Assembly: GCA_017607445.1 (NCBI GenBank) | Contig: JAEVHH010000006.1 | Location: forward strand, 2,232,001 to 2,296,000 | Direction: 5' to 3' | Source of the DNA: Histoplasma ohiense | Lineage: Eukaryota; Ascomycota; Eurotiomycetes; Onygenales; Ajellomycetaceae | DNA: 64,000 nt | Shown here: positions 46,860 to 58,533 of the stretch, one piece after another | Layout of the letters: each line of letters starts with the position of its first letter | How positions within the stretch are numbered: the stretch's first letter is position 1 | Program-made: the position numbers and the translations under genes | Notes under the pieces: generated by a model | Told to the model about the DNA's origin: nothing | The model's database searches: none | What the model saw: only the letters and a program-made list of their open reading frames with translations

Positions 46860-49300
46860 GAGTTGCTGATGCAAGAACTAAGCTCACTAACTCCTCCTTC
46901 CAAGGAGTGAGAGCGAAGTCTCGGAGGCTGAGAGGGGGTCACATCAAGCCGACCTCGGGAAGGTCGTCGAATACGAGGTGGAATTCGACTAGCATCTGGA
47001 AACACGTTGATTGGCAGTGCTGCTGGCGCTATCTTCCTCAAGAGGAGATTGACCCCGCCGGAAGATGAAGATCGGGATTCGAGAGTCCTCTCTACAGGGG
47101 AGATCGAGCTTGTCCTAACTCGACATGGCATGGGCTGGCGTCCATCCCTTTCTCTGGAGATTCTCAAGGCTTCCTTGGAAAAAATCCCAGCTCGTGCGCC
47201 GTGGAGGCTGAAAAACTCCGGAGCGAATTTTTCGCTTGCTCAATCATGATGTTCCTCTGGGCACTATTTCTGTGGAAAGTGGAAAATATCAACCCCCACA
47301 TTTTCTTCTCCACTCTCTTAGGGCGTTGGTAAGCTATCAGTGGCAGATCTGGGGCTTAAAGTGGCTGGGTTGGACAGAACAAATCATTGTTTGAAAAACC
47401 CTCGGTGCTAGTTCAGCATCCTTGTTGACCATGCGACTCCAACCCTTGCATCCAGGGGTGCTTACGATGTAGCGATTGGTGCCGAGAATATCTTGTCAAT
47501 GGAGAGATTTCTTCGGGATTCAGTTGGGTTCTCATGTGTTTCTCTCAAAATCAAGAGTGTTGACCACCGTTTCATCTGGAAAGGCGAATACATCCTCCAG
47601 TGTGTTCCTTGATAAACTCCAAGATTATGCGTTTCATACCAGGGCTAGACTTTTAGTCCTATGGCATCGCAACCACCAGCTTGGTTACTTCCCGCTTCAT
47701 GATCGCACCCATGGATCCTCTCAGAGGCGGAGCGAACGGCCCCATAAAAGCACTGTGCGCATTTGAGCCTTAGAGCGCGTGAAAACCAGCCTGCCGTGAA
47801 CTTTACATCTGCTCTCCACAATCGAAGATCTCGGATCTAAGAACAAATCGTTGTAGTTCCTGGATAGGACTATTTTTTTTAATGTCAATATTGATCATCG
47901 GGCTCCATCGCTAATGCTGATTTTGGAACTGCGCGATGTCAAATCATATGAAGATAGGGCTTCTGTCTATGTTGATGTTCCTCACAAAGTATAATGCCCC
48001 AGAGTGGGTCAATCAGGAGAGAATAACTGTAGCCTACAGCTGAGCTAATTGATCCCACAGTTTGCTGAGCCGTGTGGGGAATTGGTTCCTGAATGAACGA
48101 TATCATGTTGCATATGATTTTCGGGCATTGTGGTGTTCATACTTCCAGGGCCTCAACAGTTCCAGATATTACGCACATGCTCTTCCTCCAGGTGATTGAA
48201 ATACCTACCCTACCGTATTTCAATGGCACCGATACAAAGAATAAATATCACTCAGCATGCAAGTGAGAACACCTGTTGAATTCCATTCTGTGCATGGGCT
48301 GATCGATTCAGTAATTTCCCTCGTGCATGTTCCGTTCTCTGCTCGCCGTTAGACTAAGGCAATATCATTTCGGGTCTGTACACCGATGTATCACCAGCTG
48401 ATCTCGCCGGACGTCCTTAATTTGGGCCTAACTCTCAGTTGTATTGTTACTATTCGGCGTTGGTCAGGCTAGCAAACAGTAACTCCGCGAGCATTTCTTC
48501 AACTCGCTTGAATAACATCAACGGAGATAAATATTGTTTTTCTTCTGTGGAACTGGTGCGTGAGCATCGAGAGGGCCCAAGCACACCGGCAATGGGCTGG
48601 GCTGAAGATTTTCATCATTTTCTCGCCTACGCGCTCGGCTGTTCAAGGAAGCCGTCCACATGCAGACGCGGTATATGGGATATGAAAGTCAAGAGGGAAT
48701 TCCTGCGTACACAAGAGAAATTCCCAGTGGAAGGTGAAGCAGGCAACTTCAAATCCTCCTCAGAGTCACGTTCTTGAAAACTGCGGAATCTTCAGGGTCT
48801 TTGAATCCTGGAAGTTTTAAACGTCAAATTTTCAAACGCAACCGAGTACTCGGTACTGACCAACAAATGCCACAACAGATAACATACCAAGACATTTGGG
48901 ACATTTTCACCTCTTGCGATAATTTACCATGAGCAAACGCACTATTCCGTGTCTTGCATGAAAGAATGTCTCCATCACTAGCGCTAGCTGTTCACCAACG
49001 ACAACCCCTGCAAGAAGCATTGCCGAACCCACCGAACTTAGCACTAGTCGTGCACAGGGTACTCCGTACGCAACTTCGTCGCGCGAGGGATGGCTTGACA
49101 TCGATGCACTTGGACATCCGCTTACCGGAGAAAATGTCCAGGACCGAATTATTGATGGAGGCAAAACGGCCGTCAACTGGAGTACCTGGAAGGACAAAGA
49201 ATGGAGCTTATTTAGTTCGCAAATCCCTGTCTGACCTTGCTCCACTCCCTTTGGCTCTGTATTCCATGGCCCATGGCCGTTGTTGGAATTGAACAAAACG
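46860..49300 (+). other. Possibly decayed coding DNA, family not recognised
   Basis: Plus-strand frames at 47007-47249, 47476-47766, 48439-48777 and a stretch near 49060-49230 have gene-like composition and ordinary amino-acid make-up. Examples are LSVADLGLKVAGLDRTNHC near 47335, GAYDVAIGAENILSMERFL near 47465 and GHPLTGENVQDRIIDGGKT near 49105. They sit in different frames with stops between them, as expected of one or more pseudogenes. I cannot name the families, and chance frames remain possible. Confidence 0.25.
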
Positions 49301-49576
49301 AACAGATGCCCCAGATTTTCTGATTATCACTCCGTAACTTCAAGCTTTTGCTGACCACCCCCCCCTCCCAAGCAGGTTCATCTTCATGCCATTATTGTCA
49401 CTATTGAAACTTTATCCTCACACAGATGCCGGCCGGAAGATCTTATATATCACTTAGAAGTCCTCTTTGAACCTCCTGCCTTCAAAAGCATCCACAAGGA
49501 CGGATGTGAATAGAGTGAGAGAAGAGCAAACCATTGAGACTACAACCGGAACGATCAATAGCTATTGGAAACCAAC

Positions 49577-50936
49577 ATGGATCTGGCTGCTGCGATGTGG
49601 GGAGGATACAGCCCCTTAGATGCGAATTCCTTCGAGGCAAGATCGCTTGCACCACGAAGAGTCACTCCCCTCATAATCGATCCTCTACCGGTGGAACACC
49701 GACGAGGTCTCATAGGTGTTGCCATTACCTCCATTCTTTCAACGATTTCTACGGGTGTCCTCTTTATAGTATTTACCTACCGCTTGATCTATTGGCGAAA
49801 ATACTACCCAACATATCTCGGCTATAATCAATTCCTCATCTTGATTTACAACTTGCTATTAGCGGATTTTCAACAAGCGATTGGGTTTTTCCTGTCAATA
49901 CACTGGGTCATCACAGACCAAATATCTTACCGCTCACGTATGTGCTTCGCGCAGGGGTGGCTACTCCAGATCGGTGATCCGGCCAGCGGACTTTTTGTTC
50001 TCTCAATTGCTGTCCACACGTTTGCCATGGTGCTTATGGGGAGGAAGCTCTCTCATCGTTGGTTCATAACTTGCGTGTGTGGTGTTTGGGCTTTTGCTGT
50101 GGCTATAACACTTATTCCTACATTACGATTTAGGAATCATACTTACGTTCCATCTGGCGCATGGGTGTGTAAAAATCAATATCCTTCTCCGAAAATTGCA
50201 GTGGCTAACTTACGAAATTCCATTTCTCTAGTGTTGGATTGATGAAAATTTCGACAACTATAGACTGTGGACACATTACCTGTGGATCTTTGTTTCGGAG
50301 TTTGGATCCGTCGTGCTGTATGCGCTCCTATTTTTCCACCTCCGCCACCAGGTTGCACAATCCGCACTTCTAGGACGAGGACAAAAAGAGCATCTCCGTC
50401 GCCTTCGAAGAGTCATTGGGTACATGGTTCTGTATCCGATTGCCTACATTGTCTTATCGCTGCCACTTGCAGCGGGCCGCATGATGACCGCCAGAGGGGG
50501 GAAACTAAGTGTCACTTACTTTTGCACTGCTGGCGCTGTTATTGCCAGTTCTGGATTCGTGGATGTTGTAATGTACACCCTAACGCGAAGAGCGCTCCTT
50601 CTCGACTCTGAACTTTCCAACGGCGACCGCTTCTATCATTCTCAACGTGTTGGACATAGCCACACCACAACTGTCACTACGGAGAATAAACAGTCCCGCT
50701 TGGACAACAGCATTCTTCACCGGCGGGAGGTGACGGAAACGGACACCCGGGTAGATCGTGACGGGTCGACGGATAATATTGTGCAACCTATCGAGCTCAA
50801 CGATCTGGGCAAAGTTTACCAGAAAACGACAATTGAGATCACGACGGAACCGGCTGAAGATACCAGCACGTCGCCTGACAGCTCTGTGAATGAGACGCGG
50901 ATGCCTCCACCATCCCGTACCTGGCATAGGCGATGA
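49577..50936 (+). CDS. Seven-transmembrane G-protein-coupled receptor, cAMP-receptor/Git3-like
   Basis: Exons 49577-50164 and 50232-50936 join in frame (SGAW then CWIDENFDNYRLW) to 430 residues. I chose the ATG at 49577; the frame extends upstream only through a TTG. Seven hydrophobic helices are visible. Helix 1 is at about residues 44-67, helix 2 at about 77-100 with YNLLLADFQQAIGF, and helix 3 begins GWLLQIGDPASGLFVLSIA. Helices 4 and 5 flank the Trp-rich exon junction, and helices 6 and 7 surround VLYPIAYIVLSLPLAAGR. CxW cysteines on both sides could form the extracellular disulfide. The Ser/Thr-rich tail of about 100 residues is cytoplasmic. Fungal members couple nutrient or other signals to G-alpha; the ligand is unknown. 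Confidence 0.85.
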
Positions 50937-52914
50937 CAGCAATGATATTTGGGGTTTCAGGCTTTGGAGTTGAGACTGGTTTTTTTTTTTTTCTTTTCTT
51001 TTTTTCCCTCCCTTTTCTTATTTCCTTCATGTATGGCTATATGGTTACCCTTTTTCTTTCGTCTCCTCAGACCATTTCCCTACAAGCCTTTAATTCCACC
51101 CCTTTTGCGATATTTTCCCATGCAAAGGCTACAAATCAATCCCTGACCTATACATTTAAATTCGACATATATTTTCCAACTTTCTGTTATCAACCTTTAC
51201 TTGGCATTTCTTCTACGTGACACGACATCTATTCCCTATGCGTTCCCCGTTTAGCCTGCAGGGAAACCCTCAAGGTGGTACCACGCAGCCCGTTGGCTCC
51301 CTTCCTTATTTCGGTCGCCCAACCTTGAGGCCGCTGTTCCTGGTCAGGGCAGCTAATCTGCGGAACCACAGAAGACATATCCTACTTCCATCATCTACTA
51401 TTCCATTCATGTATACCCACCTTCACATCTGAAAGAAAGCTCTAGGGGCCACCCGAAACCCTTCTCGCAGCTATTATTTGATTTTTTCTCCCGTGGCAAT
51501 AGCAATTTCCTATATGCCCATGTAATATTTTATATGTTTGGTCTTGTGTCCTCTACTCCTCGTTAATTGCTTTGCGGGCATGCAGCAACCATCAAGGGAG
51601 AAGGACAAGACAAGATACATCAACATGTCCGAGTACAGTCAACACATTAGGATAGACAAATTAATTGTAGATAATAACAGTTTGTCCAGCCCATTCCCCT
51701 CTCTAAATATCACACCACGTCGATTTGCTTATAACCTCGGCTAGCCCCTGAGACACCTGAGACAAAAGAAAAAGAAATGTATTAAAGAAACGGGAAGCTT
51801 GCACACAAACTTAGACCTTTATCTATACACACATATTCTTCGTTTTCCTTTAAATGGAACAAAGGGATAGTAAAGAATGACAGATATTGGAAGTGGAGGG
51901 GGTTAGGAGGTACAAAACGGGCGGCATACAATTTCGTGGCACTTAAAATCCTGCTACTTGGACATTAATTACCCTGTTACATTATTACACTAACGGGTAC
52001 AATAAACAAATGTCCGGAAGCAAATTATTTTTTGTTCGTTTTGGCTCTTCTCCGCCGTTTCGCCGTGGGGGGTACGGTGCAGCGACAATGTCGTGATGTA
52101 GAGAATGTCATACTGCATGTGTATGCGAATAGAGCGAAGTGCGATATCGCCGACTCTTCCTCCCCGCGTTCCTCTCTTAAATCCAGGTTCTCCGGCTCTG
52201 TTCAATTTTTTTTTTTTTTTTATGTCCGGTGCAGAAAGGGGGAGTGACGATATTCCTTGATCCAACAGACTTCAGACTTTTCGATCCCACCGCCATTTCT
52301 TGTTTGTCATTGTGCCGTGGAGATTTCCAGTATGTCATGGATTCAGCCATGGGCTTTTGAATTGAATGATCGTCCTCGGGCCTGAGTTGAGAATTTCGCT
52401 TGTCTCCAACCTATAACTAGATAGACCCTGGAAATTGACTTTTTTTTTTTCCCTTATTATCTGCCGTCTTTTCCAGATCTCCATGCAAATCAGCGCAAGT
52501 AGATCCTCTTCACTGTGGTGACAATGCTTGTGAAAGCTCGGGATCTCATGAATGGCGTTCTGGTCGTTTGTATCAGTAATACTGGAAGCTGACCGTCGAT
52601 CGGCTCAAGCGCCAATTGTCTTTGTCCAAGCATCTGACAGACTGATGTCCCGCACCCCCGCAGATTGGCATAAAATTAGCGCTGGCCATCAGCGCCACAG
52701 AACTGCGATTTGTAACCATGGCCCAGGGCCGGCTTCTAACATTCGAGAACGTTGTTCGCCAAGCTGACTTCACGCGAATCGAGAGTCACATCGTGGATGG
52801 AATCATTGTGTCGACTCATTGTTGAAGGCATGTCAGACTCGAGCAGCCAGAACGACGAAGTAGAATTTGAGTTTTAAGCCCCATCTCAGCGCCTTGATTA
52901 TATCTCAAGGATTT

Positions 52915-52946
<32 letters not shown>

Positions 52947-54678
52947 TCCTCCCCTTCTAGTTCAGTTTCATGGTTGGTCGAAAATCAAATCCACAATTTG
53001 CTCCCACTGGACCAGGCTGATGAATGCTCGGCAGAGTTTGATCTATCTTCCCCCAGTCAGCACTAAACACTCGCGTACTTGTAGTAACTTCCGGGGTGGC
53101 GCATCAGGCTTTGACATTGTCCTTCGAGGCACATATTCGCCCAATCGTCAGCTGGACGTTGATCCTCTGCCATCATTTCCCTTCCCCTTTGGCTTGCAGA
53201 AGATCACCATGATGCTGAGTGATCCCAACTTCCCAAGTCACAGTTTTCTGACTGGCGTCCGTAGTTCTGCTGCTGAGGCGTCCGTCAGCAGTTGGTCATG
53301 GAAGTCTTGATGCGCCATCTGGGCGTCCTCGACTCGGTACGTTCAATGTTTCCTCGGACTCCGGTGCCCATTTGGCTTGTAATGCTGAGTTAACTCCGAG
53401 CGCAAGGAGTTAACCATCAGTTCGCCGTTCATGTCATCGCCTTCTTTTCCATTTGCTCCTCCTCTCCAAATGGGGCTATTGGACGGCTCCTGAAGCTGGT
53501 TTTAAACCCGGTTTTCCCTCTTTTCTTCACCAGCGACTACAGATGTACTGGTAATGGTAGTTCAGTTCGTTCCCCGCTACTACCGCCTATCATGCTTATG
53601 GTTGTTCTTCGGGGCGTCTATCTCGAGGCCTGACAAGAAGAGAGCTGACATCTGATAGATGGAGTACGCTCGGCTTCGCCCTCTCCACCTTGTGTCAACT
53701 TGACAGGTGGAAGCCCGTTTTTCAGCGGGCGACTGAGTGGACGAAGACGCAATCCACGTGTGGTTTGCATAACGCCCACGTTGGCGTCTATATCTTTTCT
53801 TTTTCGTTGCTTGCCTTTCTTTGCTTTTTTTAAACTTTCTGAACGGGAAGGGCTGATCCTCGAAACAAAGAATTCTGAATTTCCTCGGACACAGGTGACA
53901 GCGGGCGAAGTATGTCCATCGATTTCATCCGTCTTCGAGTGACCACGCAACATTCCCTCCGTTTTGCCCAGCACCGTACAGAGTACGTCTCAGCCAGTTT
54001 GTGTGTTTCGCTATCGTCCTGCCTGGCTGCTTATGGGTCCTTGTTGCAGCTAGGTCTTGAACTCCAACCCTCAGCTCACTTACGGGATCGACGCCCCATC
54101 CCTTGACGTGAGGATGCCCGTCATGAGGGTTGGGAACTTGGAATAGTCTATGATCTAGGTGAATAGATGGACGGGAATTCGTCTAGTTATTGCGGCTTCA
54201 CGCGCGCGTATCCATCTAGATAGATATGTATACGCATGTTGCGTAATTATGTTCAGACCTTGGCAAATATCTTGCTGTCTATTTGCCCTCCTTCTGGAAC
54301 ATATAAAGCCAAATGGCAGCTATGCGGTGCCGACAGATTACATGAAAGGGGCCATGAATCCACAGTCAGGTCGCAGTTTGGACTCTTGTGGAGTTGACGT
54401 CGGAACGACCTCACTGTCATAAGAGACATGAGGTTGAACCATATATATATATGTATATTTGAGTTCGCACCAGGAAACTGATTTCGTTGGCAACAAACCT
54501 GAATTTTAGCAGCCATATCTGCACTGGCAAATCCAGTTATCTCTCACTGAGGGTGATGGAAGCCTATATTTTACCTCAATGGAGGCAGTTGGATAAGTTG
54601 GCATTGCTCAAAGAAAATGACAAGCTAAGCTGGTTGGAGCAAGTATACAAGTATACGATCTAACACTTCAAGACATAT
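50937..54678. other. Long intergenic region, no gene recognised
   Basis: About 3.7 kb. T/C-rich tracts lie at 50980-51010, 52207-52221, 52440-52452 and 52910-52947. Short frames near 52552-52767, 53029-53310 and 53618-53974 have no motif. Nothing here has a clear promoter or RNA-gene signature. Confidence 0.45.
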
Positions 54679-55675
54679 CTATACATTTAGAACTCTTGGG
54701 TGGCCAAAGTGGAGAGCGAATACCGCCACCACGATCATCCTGTGTCGTGCAAAAATGTCAGAAAACCGAGTGAAATCCATATCCACTGGTATCAAAAGGT
54801 TCATGGCCAGCTGCTAAGGGGAAAGGAGGTGAGGCCGCGGAGTAAGGGTGGTGGGGAGAAACTTACACTCCTTCAAGCGCAATAAACAGGCCTTCCCTCT
54901 TAATTAACTTCCCATTAAATCCATGAAGCAACTCCGCAACCCGGTATATACATCGGATAAAAATCAACAAGATTGCCAACGAAAACGCAGGGAAAAAAAT
55001 GTACAAGCGCCCGAGCGCCGTACAAGCGGACCCACCAACACTAACTCTACCCGCCTTTATCTCATAGCCATTAACCTCCTTCCACAGATATCCTCGTCGG
55101 TAAACCCTGGTAAACAACTCCAGCAGCAACAAAATAAATACGAACAAACTCAGCACCTGAAATACCAACCCTGCAACCATGACATCAATACCCGCAAGCC
55201 GATTCTGCCTCTTTAGCATCGCATTACTCGCGATCCCACCTCCTAGGCCTTGCAATAAAAGACTAATAAAGTCGCAAGGGATGAATATCCACGCATACTG
55301 CCTCGGATCCAACCTCGACGTGCCCTCACACCCAAACAGCCGAGCGATATCTGTCATGCAGAAATAGATCGCCGCGGTGAAGAGCGCCGGCGCGATCGTG
55401 AGGGCACATATCTGTATCAGGAAGCCGTTGAGGCTGAACGGGTCCCTATTTAGCATGAGTCGTCCAGCGTAGCCGATTATCTCGCCCACGCAACCTAGGA
55501 GGATTGGCACTGTGAATATAGCATGGCTTCGCCAGATGGAGAACTGGATGAGGTGGATTAGGGCGGATAGGGCGAAGAGGCAGATGAAGAGTGCGTTTGC
55601 GGCCAGGGAGGGGCGGTATTCGTATATGCTTGCTTCAATCGGGCAGCTGGATCTGGAACACCCATAATAACCCAT
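54679..55675 (-). CDS. RTA1-family seven-transmembrane protein (lipid-translocating exporter family)
   Basis: Exons (minus strand) 55675-54867 and 54739-54679 give 289 residues. The first frame appears to stop at 54863, but a GTAAGT donor lies two bases before that stop. A good acceptor (GACACAG) leads to a 61-nt exon that completes the family ending, LEGV-MIVVAVFALHFGHPRV. Typical blocks are YRPSLAANALFICLF, GCVGEIIGYAGR, LTIAPALFTAAIYFCM, DFISLLLQGLGGG and a final RCIYRVAEL helix. Yeast members (Rta1, Rsb1) are linked to resistance to 7-aminocholesterol or to sphingoid-base export. The substrate here is unknown. The short last exon would be missed by simple ORF calling. Confidence 0.92.
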
Positions 55676-57342
55676 GTTGGTTCACTGTCGTCTTCAGTCC
55701 AGCACTTGAGAAGTTGGAGAATGCTCCGTTCAGTTGGTGCGTGTGGCATTGGAAATCGGCCGCACGGTTGAAAAGCAATCACCGGTGTTTGGAGATATGA
55801 TACAAAGCCGAGGCTGGCGGGCTGGAGAAAGCAGGAGACCGTGTGTAACAGTCAGTATGGTGTCTCTTCATTTTCACCCCTTCATAAGTGTGGCACATCA
55901 GCGCATCCTGCGCGAGTGGGCAACCACCAATGTTGTAATATAAGGCCCGCCATGTAGGCACAACCCGCCTAAACAATATAAAAAAGAACGTTGCACTGCC
56001 ACATGGGTTTCGCGCGCCAAGGACAAAAGCCATTTATTTATGGACTCGATATCCGCGAGCGTGCAACGTGGGCGAAGTCAGGGCTGACTCACTGAAAGTT
56101 TCGTTCCGAACATTCGCCTCTTCCCCGCCCCCCTTGGTAGCCATGGTCTGGAAGGTCAGACAGAAGCTGGGATAGAAATGGTCTGACTACAACCCGTTGG
56201 CGCTTTGCATCGTTGTGGAGTTTTCTCAATTGTTGAGAATCGCCGAGCTAGATTATATATTCATCTCCTTCCCTTCCAAAAACCCATTTGCGAAGCCAAT
56301 TTCACCTGTGGCAATCTGACAAGAATAGGTTGCGTCTTGTCCCCTATGCTTGACTTATAGCCGACCCGGTATACGGTGTTCCTAGGATGGCTTCCTTTGT
56401 TGTGCCAGAGTCGGGAGAACTTTCGCTGGGTTCCATGTCACTTCGAGCCGCCACAGAGCGCTGCCTCAACCCGCCAACGCCATAATAGTAAGAATAGCAT
56501 ACGTTTCCTCGTTGTAGATGAATGGGAGGGACAGTGTTATGCCACGTGAAGGGGGGAAGAACTACGCGTGAGGTTGAATATCTCTGAAACAAGTATCCAT
56601 GTTGCTAAAAAAAAAAAATGGAAAACCCGAAGTTTAATATTGTATATTGTAACCATGGTAGAAGGGGCAACTAACTAATTCGAAAAAAAAAAAATAAAAA
56701 AAATAAAAACCCCGAGAGATACGATACTAAACAAATCCAAGTTGAGAAAAAGGAAATGATGGAGATGAAGATGGAGAGGAAGAACTCGTAGAGGCAGAAC
56801 CCTCAATCAACGACGGCATGATCTTCCCTTATCGGACCCCCTTTTCTTCCGCGTTCAGTAAATCTATATCGACGACGATTCATCCATGAGCCCCCTTCAG
56901 AAACACGATAGAAATAAATAACATACAAAATCCTACAAATAACATCCAGGAAAAAAAATGAACGAACAAAATGCCCAGGCGCACGCCCACGCCCAAACGA
57001 ATAATAGCGACGAAAGGAAGGAAATATAGAGAAGAGTCTAAAAAAAAACATAAAATAAATAAAAGTAAAAGAAAAGAAAAGAAAAGAAAAAAAAAAGAAT
57101 ATAAAATAATATAAAAGGACAACATCTTTCTACCGAATCACCCGAATCGGCCCATCCCTATCTGTTCGGTTCCAGATCCATTCCGTGAAATCGTCGTATC
57201 CGCTCGCCTGTTGCTGGATTTTCAATATCTCCCCCCCGCCTCTTCCCCCTTCCTCCCGCGCCAACCAGCAAAGGCAATGCTACGGCTATACAAGTAGCTC
57301 CCGGATACGTGCTGGGACACAAAGCGATTGCTTTGGTTAGTA
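55676..57342. other. Intergenic, no gene recognised
   Basis: A-rich tracts (56607-56618, 56682-56710, 57040-57110) dominate the half next to the 3' end of the following minus-strand gene. No coding motif was seen in 56344-56592 or the other short frames. Confidence 0.45.
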
Positions 57343-58533
57343 TCACCAACGTCGTTTCCCTCGAGATTTCCAATCTCCATAATTAGAGTCCTCATCACCG
57401 GCGCCATAACCATCGCTACAGTCGTCATTACCACCGTCCCCATCACTGTGATCGCCATCGCCATCGACATCGCCGTTCCAATCCCCCTCGACAACATCGG
57501 GTATAGGCATGCCCTCCCAAGCCACCAATTCTCCAGTTCCACAGGAAAATGCCCGGTTCGGCACGTACGTCGGCCGCGGCGTGGCGACCGTAGATGCGCC
57601 GTCTGAATCGCAATAGCTCTCTTCCGCATAGAATTGGGGGGCTGATGAAGTGTCTATCGGAACGAGGACGGGGGTTGGGGCATCGTCGCCGTCTAATTGT
57701 GGCTGGGAGAACAGCAGGTGATCTTCCTTCTGCTCCTCCTCTGTTGCGGGATGGACATAGACTTCGCCAGTGAGTAGCGGGGTTTTGGCGTACCGTTCCA
57801 TATCTTGGTGTATGACCGCGGCTACGAACTCGTCGAGTTCGTCCCGGTTTATCGCGAGGCGTTGTGCTTCTGTGAGGATGCCTACATCGCTAGGTGCGGC
57901 GGCACATTGTGAGCCAATCTGCGGAGTGTATATCTGGGACATGGCGGGAGGCTTTACCGGCATGTTTGCCTGGTTGATAGTATGTTGTCCTAGTTCTTGG
58001 GTGATCTCGGGCTGTAGGAACCCCGGCGCTGCCCATTGGTCCTCAAAGGAGCCTTCTACTTGGGAGGCGTAGGCTTCTTCTCCGCTGTCAGGTCCAAGAT
58101 ATTTAACGCACGTATTGTATGCCGAGCAGTCGGTGTCCTGCTCGAAACTGATGGAGATCTCTGAGTTATATTCATCTGGAATCTCTTGGAACCTCGCGTT
58201 GCCAAAATAATTACAGGAGTTTGGCTCTGTAAGCTCATATCCTTGTGAAGGCATTATTCCACAATTAACTGGTTCCATCAACATACGGTCTGGCATATGG
58301 GGAGTTTCTAGTACATTGCCATAGTATTGATATTCGAATGTATCGGGAATGGGAGCAGTTGTGATCGGGTAATTGCATTGCACGTCAATTTCATTGGACG
58401 TTGAGGCACCGCCAGCATCTCTCAGCGGAGATGTGAGTTGTGGATGGTAACTGCATCCATGTGGGTTGCAACAGCCATAGCAAAATGTTATATTTAGCGA
58501 CGGACTTTGAGCAGTGTATGCCATCGGGGGCAT
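57343..58533 (-). CDS. Hypothetical protein with an acidic Asp/Gly-rich C-terminus
   Basis: The frame is open from beyond 58680 to 57343. The first ATG in it is at 58533, giving 396 residues. A spliced start is also possible, because a TTGCTAGCAG acceptor-like site lies at about 58560. The protein is rich in Pro, Tyr, Cys and Gln near the start (CYGCCNPHGCSYHP). It has a helical stretch, TEAQRLAINRDELDEFVAAVIHQDMERY, at about residues 220-250. It ends in an acidic run (GDHSDGDGGNDDCSDGYG) followed by a basic KSRGKRRW. No family was recognised. A regulatory or nuclear role is possible but unsupported. Confidence 0.55.
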   Translation of the reverse strand: MPPMAYTAQSPSLNITFCYGCCNPHGCSYHPQLTSPLRDAGGASTSNEIDVQCNYPITTAPIPDTFEYQYYGNVLETPHMPDRMLMEPVNCGIMPSQGYELTEPNSCNYFGNARFQEIPDEYNSEISISFEQDTDCSAYNTCVKYLGPDSGEEAYASQVEGSFEDQWAAPGFLQPEITQELGQHTINQANMPVKPPAMSQIYTPQIGSQCAAAPSDVGILTEAQRLAINRDELDEFVAAVIHQDMERYAKTPLLTGEVYVHPATEEEQKEDHLLFSQPQLDGDDAPTPVLVPIDTSSAPQFYAEESYCDSDGASTVATPRPTYVPNRAFSCGTGELVAWEGMPIPDVVEGDWNGDVDGDGDHSDGDGGNDDCSDGYGAGDEDSNYGDWKSRGKRRW

